DNA from: Blautia sp. MSJ-9
Lineage (GTDB): Bacteria > Bacillota > Clostridia > Lachnospirales > Lachnospiraceae
Length of the DNA stretch: 64,000 nt
Direction of reading: 5' to 3'
NCBI RefSeq assembly: GCF_018919065.1
Contig: NZ_JAHLQG010000012.1
Coordinates: 1 to 64,000 of the forward strand
Under the pieces are notes generated by a model that saw only the letters and a program-made list of their open reading frames with translations, searched no databases and was not told the DNA's origin. The position numbers were made by a program, and so were the translations under genes. Below, one piece after another: positions 35,867-44,901 of this stretch (positions are counted from its first letter, which is position 1; the number at the start of each line of letters is the position of its first letter).

Positions 35867-36002
35867 AGAAGTCTTTCCTTTCTTATATTTAAATAATTTT
35901 ATTGTGTGTAAAACTGGCAGATTTGCCTTTAGCGAAATCTGTCTTGTTTATTTTGCCAAAAGCAAATCTGTCATTAACGCATTAATGTAATAACGTATTA
36001 GG

Positions 36003-36039
36003 CAACAGGGCTGTCTGCATAATTCAGACAGCCCCGTTG
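36003..36039. other. Hairpin between livJ and livH
   Basis: CAACAGGGCTGTCTG (36003-36017) pairs with CAGACAGCCCCGTTG (36025-36039) with one mismatch. No T run follows on the minus strand. It probably causes partial termination or protects the livJ message, so more binding protein than permease is made. A second small repeat (CAGATTT/AAATCTG near 35910-35933) lies beyond it. Confidence 0.6.
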
Positions 36040-36115
36040 GCATACAAACCATTGTCCACTTTAGGAACAATCGCATTTTATTTCTTATGAAATCTTTTCA
36101 GTTATTCCGATTTCA

Positions 36116-37270
36116 TTACTCCATTGCTGCGTAAGCACCATCTTTGATCTCTACAGCTTTCGGAGCTTTGTTCGGCTCACCGTCTTCTGTCCATGTGATC
36201 TCGTCACCTGTAACACCTTCCAGTGTGATCTCGGTCATGCCTTTTTCAAGTGCTGCACAGATATCTGCAACATCCATGTCTGCTTTTACATCTTCTTTTT
36301 CTGCTGCTGCTTTGATTGCGTATACTGCATCATAAGCATCTGCTGCGAACTGGTTTGGTGTGTCTTTGTAAGCATCTTTATATGCTTTTACAAAGTTCTG
36401 GGTTTTCTCATCTGTAGAATCTGCTGCAAATGGTGTAAGAAGCATCAGACCTTCTGCAAGAGATGTATCAAAGTTTTCTACACCAAGGATACCGTCCATA
36501 CCATCGCATCCGAAGAATTTAGTTTCAAATCCCATGCTGTCTGCCTGTGCAAGGATCAGGGAAGCTTCTGTATAATAAATTGGAAGGAATACTAATTCAG
36601 CACCGCCGTCTTTTGCTTTCTGAAGCTGTACGGAGAAGTCTTTATTGTTATCAGCAGTGAATGCTTCAGAGGAAACGATCTCAATACCCTGATTAGCTGC
36701 TTCTGCTGTGAAGTTCTGTGTGATACCTGATGAATATACATCAGAGCTGTCATAGATAATAGCTACTTTTGTAGCAAGTTTATGCTCTCCAATGTACTGA
36801 GCTGCTGCAGTACCCTGGTTCGGGTCAGAGAAGCATACACGGAATACGTTCGGGTTAGCAACACACTCTGTTGCAGATCCGGATGGGGTGAGCTGGAACA
36901 TATTGTCTGCTGCTGTTTCATTTGCTACAGCTACACAAGGTGTGGAAGTAACTGTACCAACCAGAATGTTCATTCCCCAGTCTTTTAATGCATTGTAAGC
37001 GTTCAGGGATTTCTCTGCATCGTTCTCATCATCTTCGAATTTGAACTCTACCTGATATCCGTTGATTCCGCCGTCTTCGTTTACTTCGTTGATAGCAAGT
37101 TCTGTTGCATTCTTTACAGCCTGTCCGTAGATTGCTGCTGCTCCGGTTACAGGTCCGATTCCACCGATCTTAAATGTAGCATCATCTGCAAATACAGATA
37201 CAGGTGCAACTGTTGACATTACCATTGCTGCTGCCGCAGTAACACTGATGATTTTTTTCAGGTTTTTCAT
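36116..37270 (-). CDS. livJ: Branched-chain amino-acid binding protein LivJ
   Basis: 384 residues with a signal peptide (MKNLKKIISVTAAAAMVMST, cleavage near VFA/DDA) and no lipobox, like the sugar-binding protein at 14 kb. The mature part is a Leu/Ile/Val-binding type-1 fold: KIGGIGPVTGAAAIYGQAVKNA, EDDENDAEKSLNAY, LTPSGSATECV and GCDGMDGILG. It delivers branched-chain or related amino acids to LivHMGF. It is the first gene of the operon and has a promoter and a structured 200-base leader with an early terminator-like hairpin. Confidence 0.9.
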   Translation of the reverse strand: MKNLKKIISVTAAAAMVMSTVAPVSVFADDATFKIGGIGPVTGAAAIYGQAVKNATELAINEVNEDGGINGYQVEFKFEDDENDAEKSLNAYNALKDWGMNILVGTVTSTPCVAVANETAADNMFQLTPSGSATECVANPNVFRVCFSDPNQGTAAAQYIGEHKLATKVAIIYDSSDVYSSGITQNFTAEAANQGIEIVSSEAFTADNNKDFSVQLQKAKDGGAELVFLPIYYTEASLILAQADSMGFETKFFGCDGMDGILGVENFDTSLAEGLMLLTPFAADSTDEKTQNFVKAYKDAYKDTPNQFAADAYDAVYAIKAAAEKEDVKADMDVADICAALEKGMTEITLEGVTGDEITWTEDGEPNKAPKAVEIKDGAYAAME

Positions 37271-37410
37271 AATAAAATCCTCCTTATATTTTGTCAGCCC
37301 TTTCGTCCCTCTTACGGCTCATAAGGTTAGCTTCCGTTACCATTCATTCCATCTGGTACATCATTTAGTTTCTAGTTTCCGCAAGTTCATTTATTATGTA
37401 AAGGAACTGA

Positions 37411-37448
37411 AAAGTAACAAAAAGCCAACTGGGTTCCCAGCCGGCTTT
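37411..37448 (-). terminator. Terminator-like hairpin in the livJ leader
   Basis: On the minus strand AAAGCCGGCTGGG pairs with CCCAGTTGGCTTT, followed by a T-rich run (TTTTTGTTACTTTT). It lies 30-65 bases after the predicted start of the livJ message and some 140 bases before the livJ start codon, so it looks like an attenuator rather than the end of a gene. Confidence 0.65.
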
Positions 37449-37484
37449 GGCTTCCACTGACACTTTAATATGTTGCTGTTTTAA

Positions 37485-37513
37485 ATTATATCACCATATA
37501 TTTGACCATGCAA
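37485..37513 (-). promoter_or_regulatory. Promoter of the liv operon
   Basis: TTGCAT (37513-37508) and TATAAT (37490-37485) with a 17-base spacer, downstream of the rplT terminator. Confidence 0.7.
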
Positions 37514-37651
37514 GAAAAACTTTATGGAAATTTAAGTTTTTTCCGTCTTTCATGGACACTTGACCGCACTGCACACGCAATTTTATCTCATTTTCAGTTT
37601 TATGTAAACTACAGTAATCATGCTACATAAATGTCCGCCACTCCTTTTACC

Positions 37652-37694
37652 AAAAAAGGTACACACAGAAACCGTAACAATTTCTATGTGTACC
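37652..37694 (-). terminator. Terminator of infC-rpmI-rplT
   Basis: On the minus strand GGTACACATAGAAA pairs with TTTCTGTGTGTACC around a nine-base loop, followed by six Ts. Confidence 0.85.
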
Positions 37695-37745
37695 TCAAAA
37701 TTCTGATTTAATTTATCAAATCTTATTTCTCTCTAAAACCGCCAA

Positions 37746-38102
37746 TTATGCGATTGCTTTTTTAGCGATCTCAGCAAGTGCTGCAAATCCTTCTGCATCG
37801 TTTACTGCAAGTTCAGCAAGCATCTTTCTGTTGATGTCGATGTTTGCAACTTTAAGTCCGTGCATCATTTTGCTGTAGGATAATCCGTTCATTCTTGCTG
37901 CAGCGTTGATACGTGCGATCCAGAGCTGTCTGAACTGACGTTTTTTCTGCTTTCTTCCTGCATAGGAGCTAGCAAGTGCTCTCATTACAGACTGTTTAGC
38001 AACTCTATACTGTTTGGAACGGGCTCCTCTGTAGCCTTTTGCCAGTTTTAATGTACGATTATGTTTCTTCTTTGCGTTTAATCCGCCTTTAATTCTTGCC
38101 AT
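37746..38102 (-). CDS. rplT: 50S ribosomal protein L20
   Basis: 118 residues, the standard length. [29 protein letters not shown] at the start and the SYSKMMHGL segment are L20 hallmarks. It binds 23S rRNA early in 50S assembly and in Firmicutes represses its own operon by binding the leader. Last gene of infC-rpmI-rplT, with a terminator about 50 bases on. Confidence 0.97.
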   Translation of the reverse strand: MARIKGGLNAKKKHNRTLKLAKGYRGARSKQYRVAKQSVMRALASSYAGRKQKKRQFRQLWIARINAAARMNGLSYSKMMHGLKVANIDINRKMLAELAVNDAEGFAALAEIAKKAIA

Positions 38103-38157
38103 TTCTTAAATTTCCTCCTGTTCGTCTATCTCGATAAATACTTAGTTTAACCGCATT

Positions 38158-38355
38158 TTATAAATATGGTAATGCTTTCTTCATGCTCTTAACATTAGTA
38201 GCATCAACAACAGTAGATTTTCTCAGATTTCTTTTTCTCTTCTGAGATTTCTTTGTTAAGATATGGCTCTTATAAGCTTTATTTCTTACTAATTTTCCTG
38301 TACCTGTTTTTTTGAAACGTTTTGCTGCTGCTCTACAAGTTTTAATTTTTGGCAT
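38158..38355 (-). CDS. rpmI: 50S ribosomal protein L35
   Basis: 65 residues, standard length. [20 protein letters not shown] and [16 protein letters not shown] are typical of L35. It lies between infC and rplT in the conserved order. Confidence 0.97.
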   Translation of the reverse strand: MPKIKTCRAAAKRFKKTGTGKLVRNKAYKSHILTKKSQKRKRNLRKSTVVDATNVKSMKKALPYL

Positions 38356-38390
38356 TGTAATTTCCTCCTTAAACTGTATCTCTATTATAT

Positions 38391-38897
38391 TTAACGCTTT
38401 TCCGTTAAAAACATGGTCATGCTTCTGCCTTCAACCTTCGGTGCCTTCTCCACTGTTGCCACGTCTGCAAGCTGTTCTGCAAAATCATCGAGTACATGTT
38501 TGCTGCTTGCCATATGTGCCATCTCTCTACCACGGAAACGTAATGTTACCTTTACTCTGTCACCCTTGGAGAGGAACTTTCTGGCGGCGTTGACTTTCGT
38601 ATTCAGGTCATTGGTATCAATGTTTGGAGAAAGTCGCACTTCTTTGACATCGATGGTCTTCTGCTTCTTCTTGGCTTCTTTTTCTTTTCTTGCAAGCTCG
38701 TAGCGGTATTTACCATAATCGATAATCTTACATACCGGTGGTTTCGCCTGCGGGGCAATTTTTACCAGGTCAAGCCCTGCCTCCTGAGCTTTGAACATTG
38801 CTTCTTTCGCGGACATGATTCCAAGCTGTTCTCCGTCCGAACCGATTAAGCGTACCTCTTTGTCTCTGATCTGTTCGTTAATCATTAAATTGCTAAT
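38391..38897 (-). CDS. infC: Translation initiation factor IF-3, ATT start
   Basis: 168 residues from an ATT codon at 38897-38895, placed 9 bases after GGAGG; the first ATG (38885) is four codons later and 21 bases from that site, too far. The resulting start, (M)[17 protein letters not shown], matches the start of Firmicutes IF-3. [33 protein letters not shown] and [12 protein letters not shown] are family blocks. IF-3 itself discriminates against AUU starts, so this codon gives autoregulation, as known from other bacteria. First gene of the operon. Confidence 0.92.
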   Translation of the reverse strand: MSNLMINEQIRDKEVRLIGSDGEQLGIMSAKEAMFKAQEAGLDLVKIAPQAKPPVCKIIDYGKYRYELARKEKEAKKKQKTIDVKEVRLSPNIDTNDLNTKVNAARKFLSKGDRVKVTLRFRGREMAHMASSKHVLDDFAEQLADVATVEKAPKVEGRSMTMFLTEKR

Positions 38898-39150
38898 TGT
38901 AGTGCACCTCCATACCTGTTAGATAGATTCTAATGACTTCTCGTCGCCCTCATATTTACATAAAAAAAGCGTGGACAAAATCCACACCCTGCTATCACAC
39001 TCATCGATATCCTGCTCCAGAACATCCCGATAAAATATCTTCGATGTTCTGCAAAACAAATATCAATAATTTCTGTGCAATATAAACCCAAGCCGCTGAA
39101 CTTAAATGCGCTGAGGTGAGAGTGGAACTCTGCTTTGTTTTCTTACGTAC
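38898..39150 (-). ncRNA. infC/L20 operon leader
   Basis: A transcribed leader of about 250 bases between the predicted start near 39150 and infC. It includes an intrinsic terminator at 38962-38987. Position and layout match the L20-responsive leaders of Firmicutes, in which L20 binding favours termination. I did not model the L20 site, so the class is inferred from context. Confidence 0.65.
38962..38987 (-). terminator. Attenuator terminator in the infC leader
   Basis: On the minus strand GTGTGGA pairs with TCCACGC around TTTTG, followed by seven Ts, about 65 bases before the infC start codon. Confidence 0.85.
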
Positions 39151-39156
39151 TTGTAT

Positions 39157-39185
39157 AAGATACCATGTTTCTCATGGCACGTCAA
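39157..39185 (-). promoter_or_regulatory. Promoter of infC-rpmI-rplT
   Basis: TTGACG (39185-39180) and TATCTT (39162-39157) with a 17-base spacer. The spacer contains a CCATG/CATGG palindrome, and GTACTTG/CAAGTAC flank it, so the whole promoter is inside an inverted repeat of about 48 bases. Confidence 0.7.
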
Positions 39186-39304
39186 GTACTTTTTTTATTT
39201 TTATCTTTAAATTTTTATCTGGAGATTTCACAGGTATATTTTTTCAGAAACTGTACATCCTATTTTCGAAACCTATTCAAAATATTTTTCAGGAGGATAT
39301 CACT

Positions 39305-39634
39305 ATGACAATTCTTAAATGTTCAGCAGTTAAATGTGTCTACAACAAAGATCAGCTCTGCTCCAAAGGTGAGATCGATGTAACCGGTGAAAATGCTACC
39401 AATGCCAATGAGACAAGCTGTGGAAGTTTCCAGGAACGTGTCGGAAATTCCATGACCAACAGCTTCACCAACGGATGCGGCTGCGAAAAAATCCAGATTG
39501 ACTGTAAAGCACACAACTGTACCTATAATGACGACTGCAAATGCACAGCTTCCTCTATCCAGGTAGATGGTTCCAATGCTAAGGCTTCCTGTGACACCAG
39601 ATGTGACACATTCCAGTGCAGCTGTGGAGCATAA
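39305..39634 (+). CDS. DUF1540 domain protein, Cys-rich
   Basis: 109 residues from the ATG at 39305, with AGGAGG well placed; the longer frame from 39116 has no ribosome site. It contains two DUF1540 units (ILKCSAVKCVYNKDQLCSKGEI and IDCKAHNCTYNDDCKCTASSI), each with four spaced cysteines likely to bind metal, and a short Cys-rich tail. Function unknown; the family is common in Clostridia. It faces ftsZ across a two-way terminator. Confidence 0.87.
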   Translation: MTILKCSAVKCVYNKDQLCSKGEIDVTGENATNANETSCGSFQERVGNSMTNSFTNGCGCEKIQIDCKAHNCTYNDDCKCTASSIQVDGSNAKASCDTRCDTFQCSCGA

Positions 39635-39700
39635 ACCAGCATTTATTCTATCACAGTGATATAGACAGTTGAATTTTTACTGTATACACACATTGTGTAA

Positions 39701-39741
39701 AAAAGAGACATGTCCATCTTTAACCGGGCATGTCTCTTTCA
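39701..39741. terminator. Two-way terminator between DUF1540 gene and ftsZ
   Basis: AGAGACATG (39704-39712) pairs with CATGTCTCT (39729-39737) with extra GTCC/GGGC contacts. A T run follows on plus, and an A run preceding on plus gives Ts on minus, so it can serve both converging genes. Confidence 0.8.
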
Positions 39742-39770
39742 TTTTACATATTTATCAGCTCATTGTCTGC

Positions 39771-40961
39771 TTATCTGTTTCTTAAGAAATCTGGAATCTG
39801 GATGTCTTTCTTCTGAACAGTGCTGGACGGAGTCTTAGTAGCTCCAAATGGTGTAGCATTCATTGTCGGAAGACTGAAGCTAGGCATGCTCATGTTGCTG
39901 CCTGCTGTTGCTGTAGTTCCGGCTGTTGTGCCTGTTACTGTTGAAGAAGGTCTTCTTGCACCAAAGGAAGAAGCTGTGCTTCTTTTTCCGAAAGGGGTCT
40001 GCTGAAGATTATCATCATTCAGACCTGTTGCGATTACTGTGATTCTACAGTAGTCAGCAACTGTGTCATCATACATAGCACCAAAGATGATGTTTGCTTC
40101 CTCACCTGTAAGCTCCTGAACATAGCTTGCTGCATCGTTTGCATCCATAAGAGAAATATCTCCGGAGATATTGATGATAACGTGTGTAGCACCCTTAATG
40201 GTTGTCTCAAGAAGTGGAGAAGATACAGCCTGCTGTACAGCTTCCATAGCCTTGTCGTCTCCTCTTGCTTCACCAATACCGATATGAGCGATTCCCTTGT
40301 CTGTCATTACAGTCTGAACGTCTGCAAAGTCAAGGTTGATCAGTGCCGGCAGGTTGATCAGGTCTGTAATACCCTGTACCGCCTGCTGCAGAACCTCGTC
40401 AGCCTTCTTCAGAGCTTCTGGCATAGTTGTTCTGCGGTCTACAACTTCTAATAATTTATCATTCGGGATAACAATTAATGTATCCACTGCTTTCTTCAGA
40501 TTCTCAATACCTGCAAGTGCATTGTTCATACGGGTTCTTGCTTCAAAACGGAAAGGTTTGGTAACAACACCAACTGTAAGGATACCCATTTCTTTCGCTG
40601 CTGCTGCGATCACAGGTGCAGCGCCAGTTCCGGTTCCGCCTCCCATACCACAGGTAACGAATACCATATCCGCACCTTCCATTAACTGCTTTACTTCTTC
40701 AATGCTCTCTTCTGCTGCTTTCTGTCCAACCTCAGGCTGTGCTCCTGCACCAAGACCCTTGGTAATCTTCTCGCCAATCTGAAGTACAGTTGGAGCTTTA
40801 CACAGAGTTAAAGCCTGTTTATCAGTATTCACACCTACAAACTCTACTCCGCCGATGGCCTCTTCCACCATCCTGTTTACTGCATTATTTCCGGCTCCAC
40901 CTACACCGATCACTATAATCTTTGCAGATGATTCAGCCTCATTTGACATAATCTCTAACAA
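39771..40961 (-). CDS. ftsZ: Cell division protein FtsZ
   Basis: 396 residues. GTPase motifs [15 protein letters not shown], the tubulin signature [10 protein letters not shown] and the T7-loop region [11 protein letters not shown] are intact. A Thr/Ser-rich linker and the C-terminal peptide [10 protein letters not shown] bind division partners. The start is a TTG at 40961-40959, seven bases after GGAGG; the ATG four codons later would be too far. It ends the dcw cluster, 230 bases after ftsQ, and may have its own promoter in that AT-rich gap. No ftsA precedes it. Confidence 0.96.
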   Translation of the reverse strand: MLEIMSNEAESSAKIIVIGVGGAGNNAVNRMVEEAIGGVEFVGVNTDKQALTLCKAPTVLQIGEKITKGLGAGAQPEVGQKAAEESIEEVKQLMEGADMVFVTCGMGGGTGTGAAPVIAAAAKEMGILTVGVVTKPFRFEARTRMNNALAGIENLKKAVDTLIVIPNDKLLEVVDRRTTMPEALKKADEVLQQAVQGITDLINLPALINLDFADVQTVMTDKGIAHIGIGEARGDDKAMEAVQQAVSSPLLETTIKGATHVIINISGDISLMDANDAASYVQELTGEEANIIFGAMYDDTVADYCRITVIATGLNDDNLQQTPFGKRSTASSFGARRPSSTVTGTTAGTTATAGSNMSMPSFSLPTMNATPFGATKTPSSTVQKKDIQIPDFLRNR

Positions 40962-41197
40962 TGTACTTCCTCCTTTATTTATATCTGATATCCTTCTCAG
41001 TAGTTTATATCAAAGTTACATATAGATATATCATATATTTTTTTTTGAAATTAATCAACCATTAATTTCGTTTTTTTATACTTTTTTCACGATTTTTCGG
41101 CAACTGCTGCTTGTCCAATATCTGTCATCCTGCTTTTTCTTCCAGTTTATCCAGACTCTGACAGAATACCAGAACAGCCGCTTTTATCGTATTTTTA
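40962..41197 (-). other. AT-rich gap between ftsQ and ftsZ
   Basis: 236 bases, very AT-rich near the ftsZ end, with several TATAT-type stretches around 41015-41040. A separate ftsZ promoter is likely, but I could not pick one -35/-10 pair with confidence. No gene seen. Confidence 0.35.
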
Positions 41198-42388
41198 TCA
41201 GTATTCTTCGTCTCCGTAATAGTCTCCACCATCACCAATATAGTTACCATACTCATCATATTGGTCAGAACTGTCACTGCTGTCGTTTCCATATCCTGTA
41301 TCGTAACTGCCAGAATCTTCCTCCCAACTGTCCCCGGATGTGTCAGCGCTCTGATCTTCCGTATCACTGCTGTCACTGTTCTCCTGCGCTGCTGCATCCA
41401 GAGATTCCTGTGTCGGCTTCGGTCCTACATAATTTCCGTCTGCATCATACTCACCTGCGCCGGTATAGTCACCCTCTCCATCATAACCACCGTTCCAGTT
41501 CTCTATCGCTTCCTCAAGGGCAGTCTTCGGTTTTGCACCTACATAATTGCCATTTTCGTTATATTCGCCATCTCCGGTGTAATCGCCGTCTTCATTATAA
41601 CCGCCATTCCAGTTCTCAGCTGTAATCTCCGTATTATCCTGCTCTTCCTTTTCTTCCTCAAATGTATTGGTATCTGTAGATACACTCTCCATATGAAGAA
41701 TTCCTTTCTTTCCCTGAATCTTCGGCATGATCGCTATGACACGATTCATCTTCTCTTCCAGATTCTCATCCTTTCCAAGCTGTACTGTAATGTCACCATA
41801 GATCAGGCTGATAGAATAACTGCTGTCAAACTGGATATGATCCGGGATCATGTCATTCTTCTGAAATATCGTGGAAAGCGCAACTGCTGTATTTAGTACA
41901 GTATCACCCTTGATATCCAGCTTCTCATCCATCACGATCTTATTTACCTGGATACCATCAAAATAAGGCACAGTCTCGTCCCTTGTCTGGGATCCCTCGA
42001 CAAAGATCCCATTTCTGTCAAAATAAATATAACTGTCCAGATATTTGATACAGCCTACGATTTTCTTTTCCTTTACACTGATACAGATCGTACTGCGGTT
42101 TAACTGTGTTACTTTAAATGCATCCACATATATGATATCATCCGTCTTCGTCGTACTGTAAAACAATGGTGCAAGGACCGAATTGGAAGCCAGCGGTCCC
42201 CGAAGCACCATCTTCTTTACTTCTTCATCTGTATAATGAGAAGTTCCCCTCACTTCTACAGAATCTACTTTATAATAAGAAAAAAAGGCTATCATAGCAA
42301 CAAGAATCCCTGCTCCTATCACCCCTGCAATAATCTTCTTTGTCTTCTTACTCATAGGAGGTTTCTTCCCATAATTACTTTTTCTCAT
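41198..42388 (-). CDS. ftsQ: FtsQ/DivIB division protein with acidic repeat tail
   Basis: 396 residues. Short cytoplasmic start, one helix at about 19-38, a POTRA domain from VDSVEVRGTSHYTDEEV (43-59) and the FtsQ beta domain to about 235. The remaining 160 residues are an acidic, Gly/Tyr/Asn-rich tail. It holds two 29-residue repeats 38 residues apart (259-287 and 297-325, each beginning NWNGGY and ending NGNYVG plus KP or DGNYVG plus KP) and ends in DEY/GDY units. Such a tail is not part of the core FtsQ fold. It overlaps murA by 14 bases. Confidence 0.87.
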   Translation of the reverse strand: MRKSNYGKKPPMSKKTKKIIAGVIGAGILVAMIAFFSYYKVDSVEVRGTSHYTDEEVKKMVLRGPLASNSVLAPLFYSTTKTDDIIYVDAFKVTQLNRSTICISVKEKKIVGCIKYLDSYIYFDRNGIFVEGSQTRDETVPYFDGIQVNKIVMDEKLDIKGDTVLNTAVALSTIFQKNDMIPDHIQFDSSYSISLIYGDITVQLGKDENLEEKMNRVIAIMPKIQGKKGILHMESVSTDTNTFEEEKEEQDNTEITAENWNGGYNEDGDYTGDGEYNENGNYVGAKPKTALEEAIENWNGGYDGEGDYTGAGEYDADGNYVGPKPTQESLDAAAQENSDSSDTEDQSADTSGDSWEEDSGSYDTGYGNDSSDSSDQYDEYGNYIGDGGDYYGDEEY

Positions 42389-43667
42389 AAATCCTCAAAT
42401 CCTCGCCGGCGGACTGCCATATCTCACAGCCCAAAGCCTGTAAATCTCTGCAAATGTGCTCATATCCTCTGCTTATAAAGCCTGCCTGTGTGATACAGGT
42501 CTCTCCTTCTGCCATAAGCGCTGCAATGATCAGCGCCGCTCCTCCTCTAAGATCTCCTGCCTGCACAGTAATTCCTGTAAGCGGTCTCCCGCCCCGGATC
42601 ACAGCCTCATCACCATTTACCACGATATCCGCACCCATCTTATTCATCTGGAAAGCACTTCCAAATCTCTGATCAAAAATGCGCTCTCTGATCACGCTTT
42701 TGCCCGATATTCCAGTCAGCACTGCCATAAGTGGAGCCTGAAGATCTGTCGGAAATCCCGGATAGGTTTCAGTTTCCACTAATTCTGCCGGTCTGACTGC
42801 CCGCTTTCCATTGACCTTTAGTGTACCACCATTCGCTTCATATTGTCCACCTATTTTCTGATATACTTCCAGGAATGCTTTTAATTCTCCTTCCGGCACA
42901 TTCCGAAGTACGATCTCACTCTTTGCCGCGGCAGCTGCACATAAATAGGTGCCTGCCACGATCCGGTCCGGTGGTATCGTATATTTTCCAGGTCCCAGTT
43001 CCCGAACTCCCCGGATATAGATTTCCCCGGTTTCTTCGCCTTCAATCACCGCTCCCATGGATTTCAAATATCTGCCAAGCCAGAACACTTCCGGCTCTTT
43101 CGCACAGTTATACAGTTTCGTCTCTCCTTGTGCCAATACTGCTGCCAGCATTGCCTGCTGCGTTGCTCCCACACTTGATTTCTCAAAGAAAATCTCTCCG
43201 CCACGAAATCTGATACATTCTGCATCCAGTCCGGAAACTGTCTCGCAGATGTCAGCTCCCAGAGTTCTCAGTGCCATAAGATGAAGGTCTATCGGCCTTT
43301 TTCCGATAATGCACCCTCCCGGATATCCAATCCTGCACCTTTTATTTCTGGCAAGAACTGCACCAAGAAGAATCACGGAAGAACGCATCCTTCCTGTATA
43401 AACCTCCGGAATTTCTGTTTTATCTGCATCGGTACAGTCCAGATAGAGATCATGATCCTCCCACCAGGTAACTGCACCAAGACTTCTCAGGATTTCTTCC
43501 ATACAAAAAACATCTGAAATCTTCGGACATCCTTTCAGAACACTGAGTCCCCTGTGCATCAGGGATGCCGCCATCATTGGAAGTGCCGCATTCTTAGAGC
43601 CCTGTATGAAAATCTCTCCGCTAAGAGAGCATTTGCCCATCACATGGATCTCATCCAAAATTTTCAC
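42375..43667 (-). CDS. murA: UDP-N-acetylglucosamine 1-carboxyvinyltransferase
   Basis: 430 residues. Lys of GSKNAALP and the reactive Cys in YPGGCIIGKRPIDLH are both present, so the enzyme should bind fosfomycin. It makes the first committed precursor of peptidoglycan from UDP-GlcNAc and PEP. Clostridia often have two MurA copies; whether this is the main one cannot be told. Its place between ftsW and ftsQ is where murG usually lies. It overlaps ftsQ by 14 bases. Confidence 0.92.
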   Translation of the reverse strand: MKILDEIHVMGKCSLSGEIFIQGSKNAALPMMAASLMHRGLSVLKGCPKISDVFCMEEILRSLGAVTWWEDHDLYLDCTDADKTEIPEVYTGRMRSSVILLGAVLARNKRCRIGYPGGCIIGKRPIDLHLMALRTLGADICETVSGLDAECIRFRGGEIFFEKSSVGATQQAMLAAVLAQGETKLYNCAKEPEVFWLGRYLKSMGAVIEGEETGEIYIRGVRELGPGKYTIPPDRIVAGTYLCAAAAAKSEIVLRNVPEGELKAFLEVYQKIGGQYEANGGTLKVNGKRAVRPAELVETETYPGFPTDLQAPLMAVLTGISGKSVIRERIFDQRFGSAFQMNKMGADIVVNGDEAVIRGGRPLTGITVQAGDLRGGAALIIAALMAEGETCITQAGFISRGYEHICRDLQALGCEIWQSAGEDLRIYEKK

Positions 43668-43708
43668 TCCTAAAGGGCCTCTTACCTTATATTGTATGTT
43701 CTTTCCTG

Positions 43709-44812
43709 CTATCTGTTACTGTTTCGACCATACCTGCCTACACTCATTGCCAGCCCCATCTCACCCAGAAGAAATACCTCTGAAGTTCCGCCATAGCTGA
43801 CAAAGGGCAAGGTAATCCCTGTATTTGGAATCGTATTTGTTACTACTGCAATGTTCAGAATTACCTGAATTGCCAAATGTCCCATAATTCCTCCGCAGAT
43901 CAATGCACCTGCCAGATCTTTCGCATGCATGGCAATCACTCCAAGCCGCCACAAAAGCAATGCAAACAACAGAATCAGAAATACAGCCCCGGCAACGCCC
44001 ATTTCCTCACAAATAATAGAGAAGATCATATCATTCTGTGCTTCCGGTACAAATCCCAGTTTCTGCAGACTGCTTCCGAATCCTCTGCCAAAAATTCCTC
44101 CGCTTCCGATAGCATAAAGTCCCTGAATGGTCTGAAAACCTTTTTCATACTTCTCCGGATTTCTCCAGATTGCCAGACGTTCCAGACGGTAACTCTCTGC
44201 TGCCAGAAAAATTGCCACAAATCCAATCCCTGTACTGCCAAGTCCGATAAATTGCATATATTTCGGATTCGATGAAAAAATCAAAATCACGCCAATTCCC
44301 AGAATAATGATGGCAGTACTCAGATTATTAGAACCAACCAGGCCAACAATAGGAAGAAGTGTCAGCATCGTCCTGCACATAAACCAGAAACCTTCTGTCC
44401 TTTTCTGCGATCTCTCAATCTGCCATGCAAGAAACAGGATCACCGCTACTTTTGCAAATTCTGAGGGCTGGAAAGACAACGGTCCCAGATTCAGCCACCG
44501 CTTTGACCCGTTAATTTCCTGTCCGAACAAAAGTACTGCCGTAGACAAAACCATAGAAAACAGATATGCAACAGGTGCCAGTTTCAGAAAGAAATGATAA
44601 TCGACCGAAGAAACCATATACATGGCTCCCATTCCCAGTGCAGTAGCAAATAATTGTTTTTTAAAATAATAGGCAGAGTCGCCGAAACGTACTCTGCCAT
44701 TATATTCACTGGTACTGAACAGTACTGCCAGGCCAAAAGCCGCAAGCAGTACTACCAGTACCAGCATCGTCCTATCTGTTTTTGATAAATCTGTCGCTCT
44801 TTTCTGCGCCAT
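43709..44812 (-). CDS. ftsW: FtsW/SpoVE-type lipid II polymerase
   Basis: 367 residues, about ten helices, SEDS family. FSTSEYNGRV early, LNLGPLSFQPSEFAKVA (catalytic-face loop), LSTAIIILGIG and the late NTGITLPFVSYGGTSEV are conserved. It polymerises glycan strands with a class B PBP of the same cluster. FtsW and SpoVE cannot be told apart here by sequence alone. It lies between murD and murA. Confidence 0.9.
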   Translation of the reverse strand: MAQKRATDLSKTDRTMLVLVVLLAAFGLAVLFSTSEYNGRVRFGDSAYYFKKQLFATALGMGAMYMVSSVDYHFFLKLAPVAYLFSMVLSTAVLLFGQEINGSKRWLNLGPLSFQPSEFAKVAVILFLAWQIERSQKRTEGFWFMCRTMLTLLPIVGLVGSNNLSTAIIILGIGVILIFSSNPKYMQFIGLGSTGIGFVAIFLAAESYRLERLAIWRNPEKYEKGFQTIQGLYAIGSGGIFGRGFGSSLQKLGFVPEAQNDMIFSIICEEMGVAGAVFLILLFALLLWRLGVIAMHAKDLAGALICGGIMGHLAIQVILNIAVVTNTIPNTGITLPFVSYGGTSEVFLLGEMGLAMSVGRYGRNSNR

Positions 44813-44901
44813 CCGGTTCTCCGAAAAATTCTCTATAGCCGGCCGCTCCCGGATTCTATTCCCTCTGCCGGACAGCTATAAGTCTCTTACTTATAGATAT
44901 T

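Noticed and set aside
39148..39195. Hairpin with T run on the plus strand upstream of the DUF1540 gene
   Set aside because: No plus-strand gene ends there; the same bases form the infC promoter on the minus strand, which explains them better.
41125..41397. 90-codon minus-strand frame beyond the ftsQ stop
   Set aside because: Mostly overlaps ftsQ in another frame; no ribosome site.
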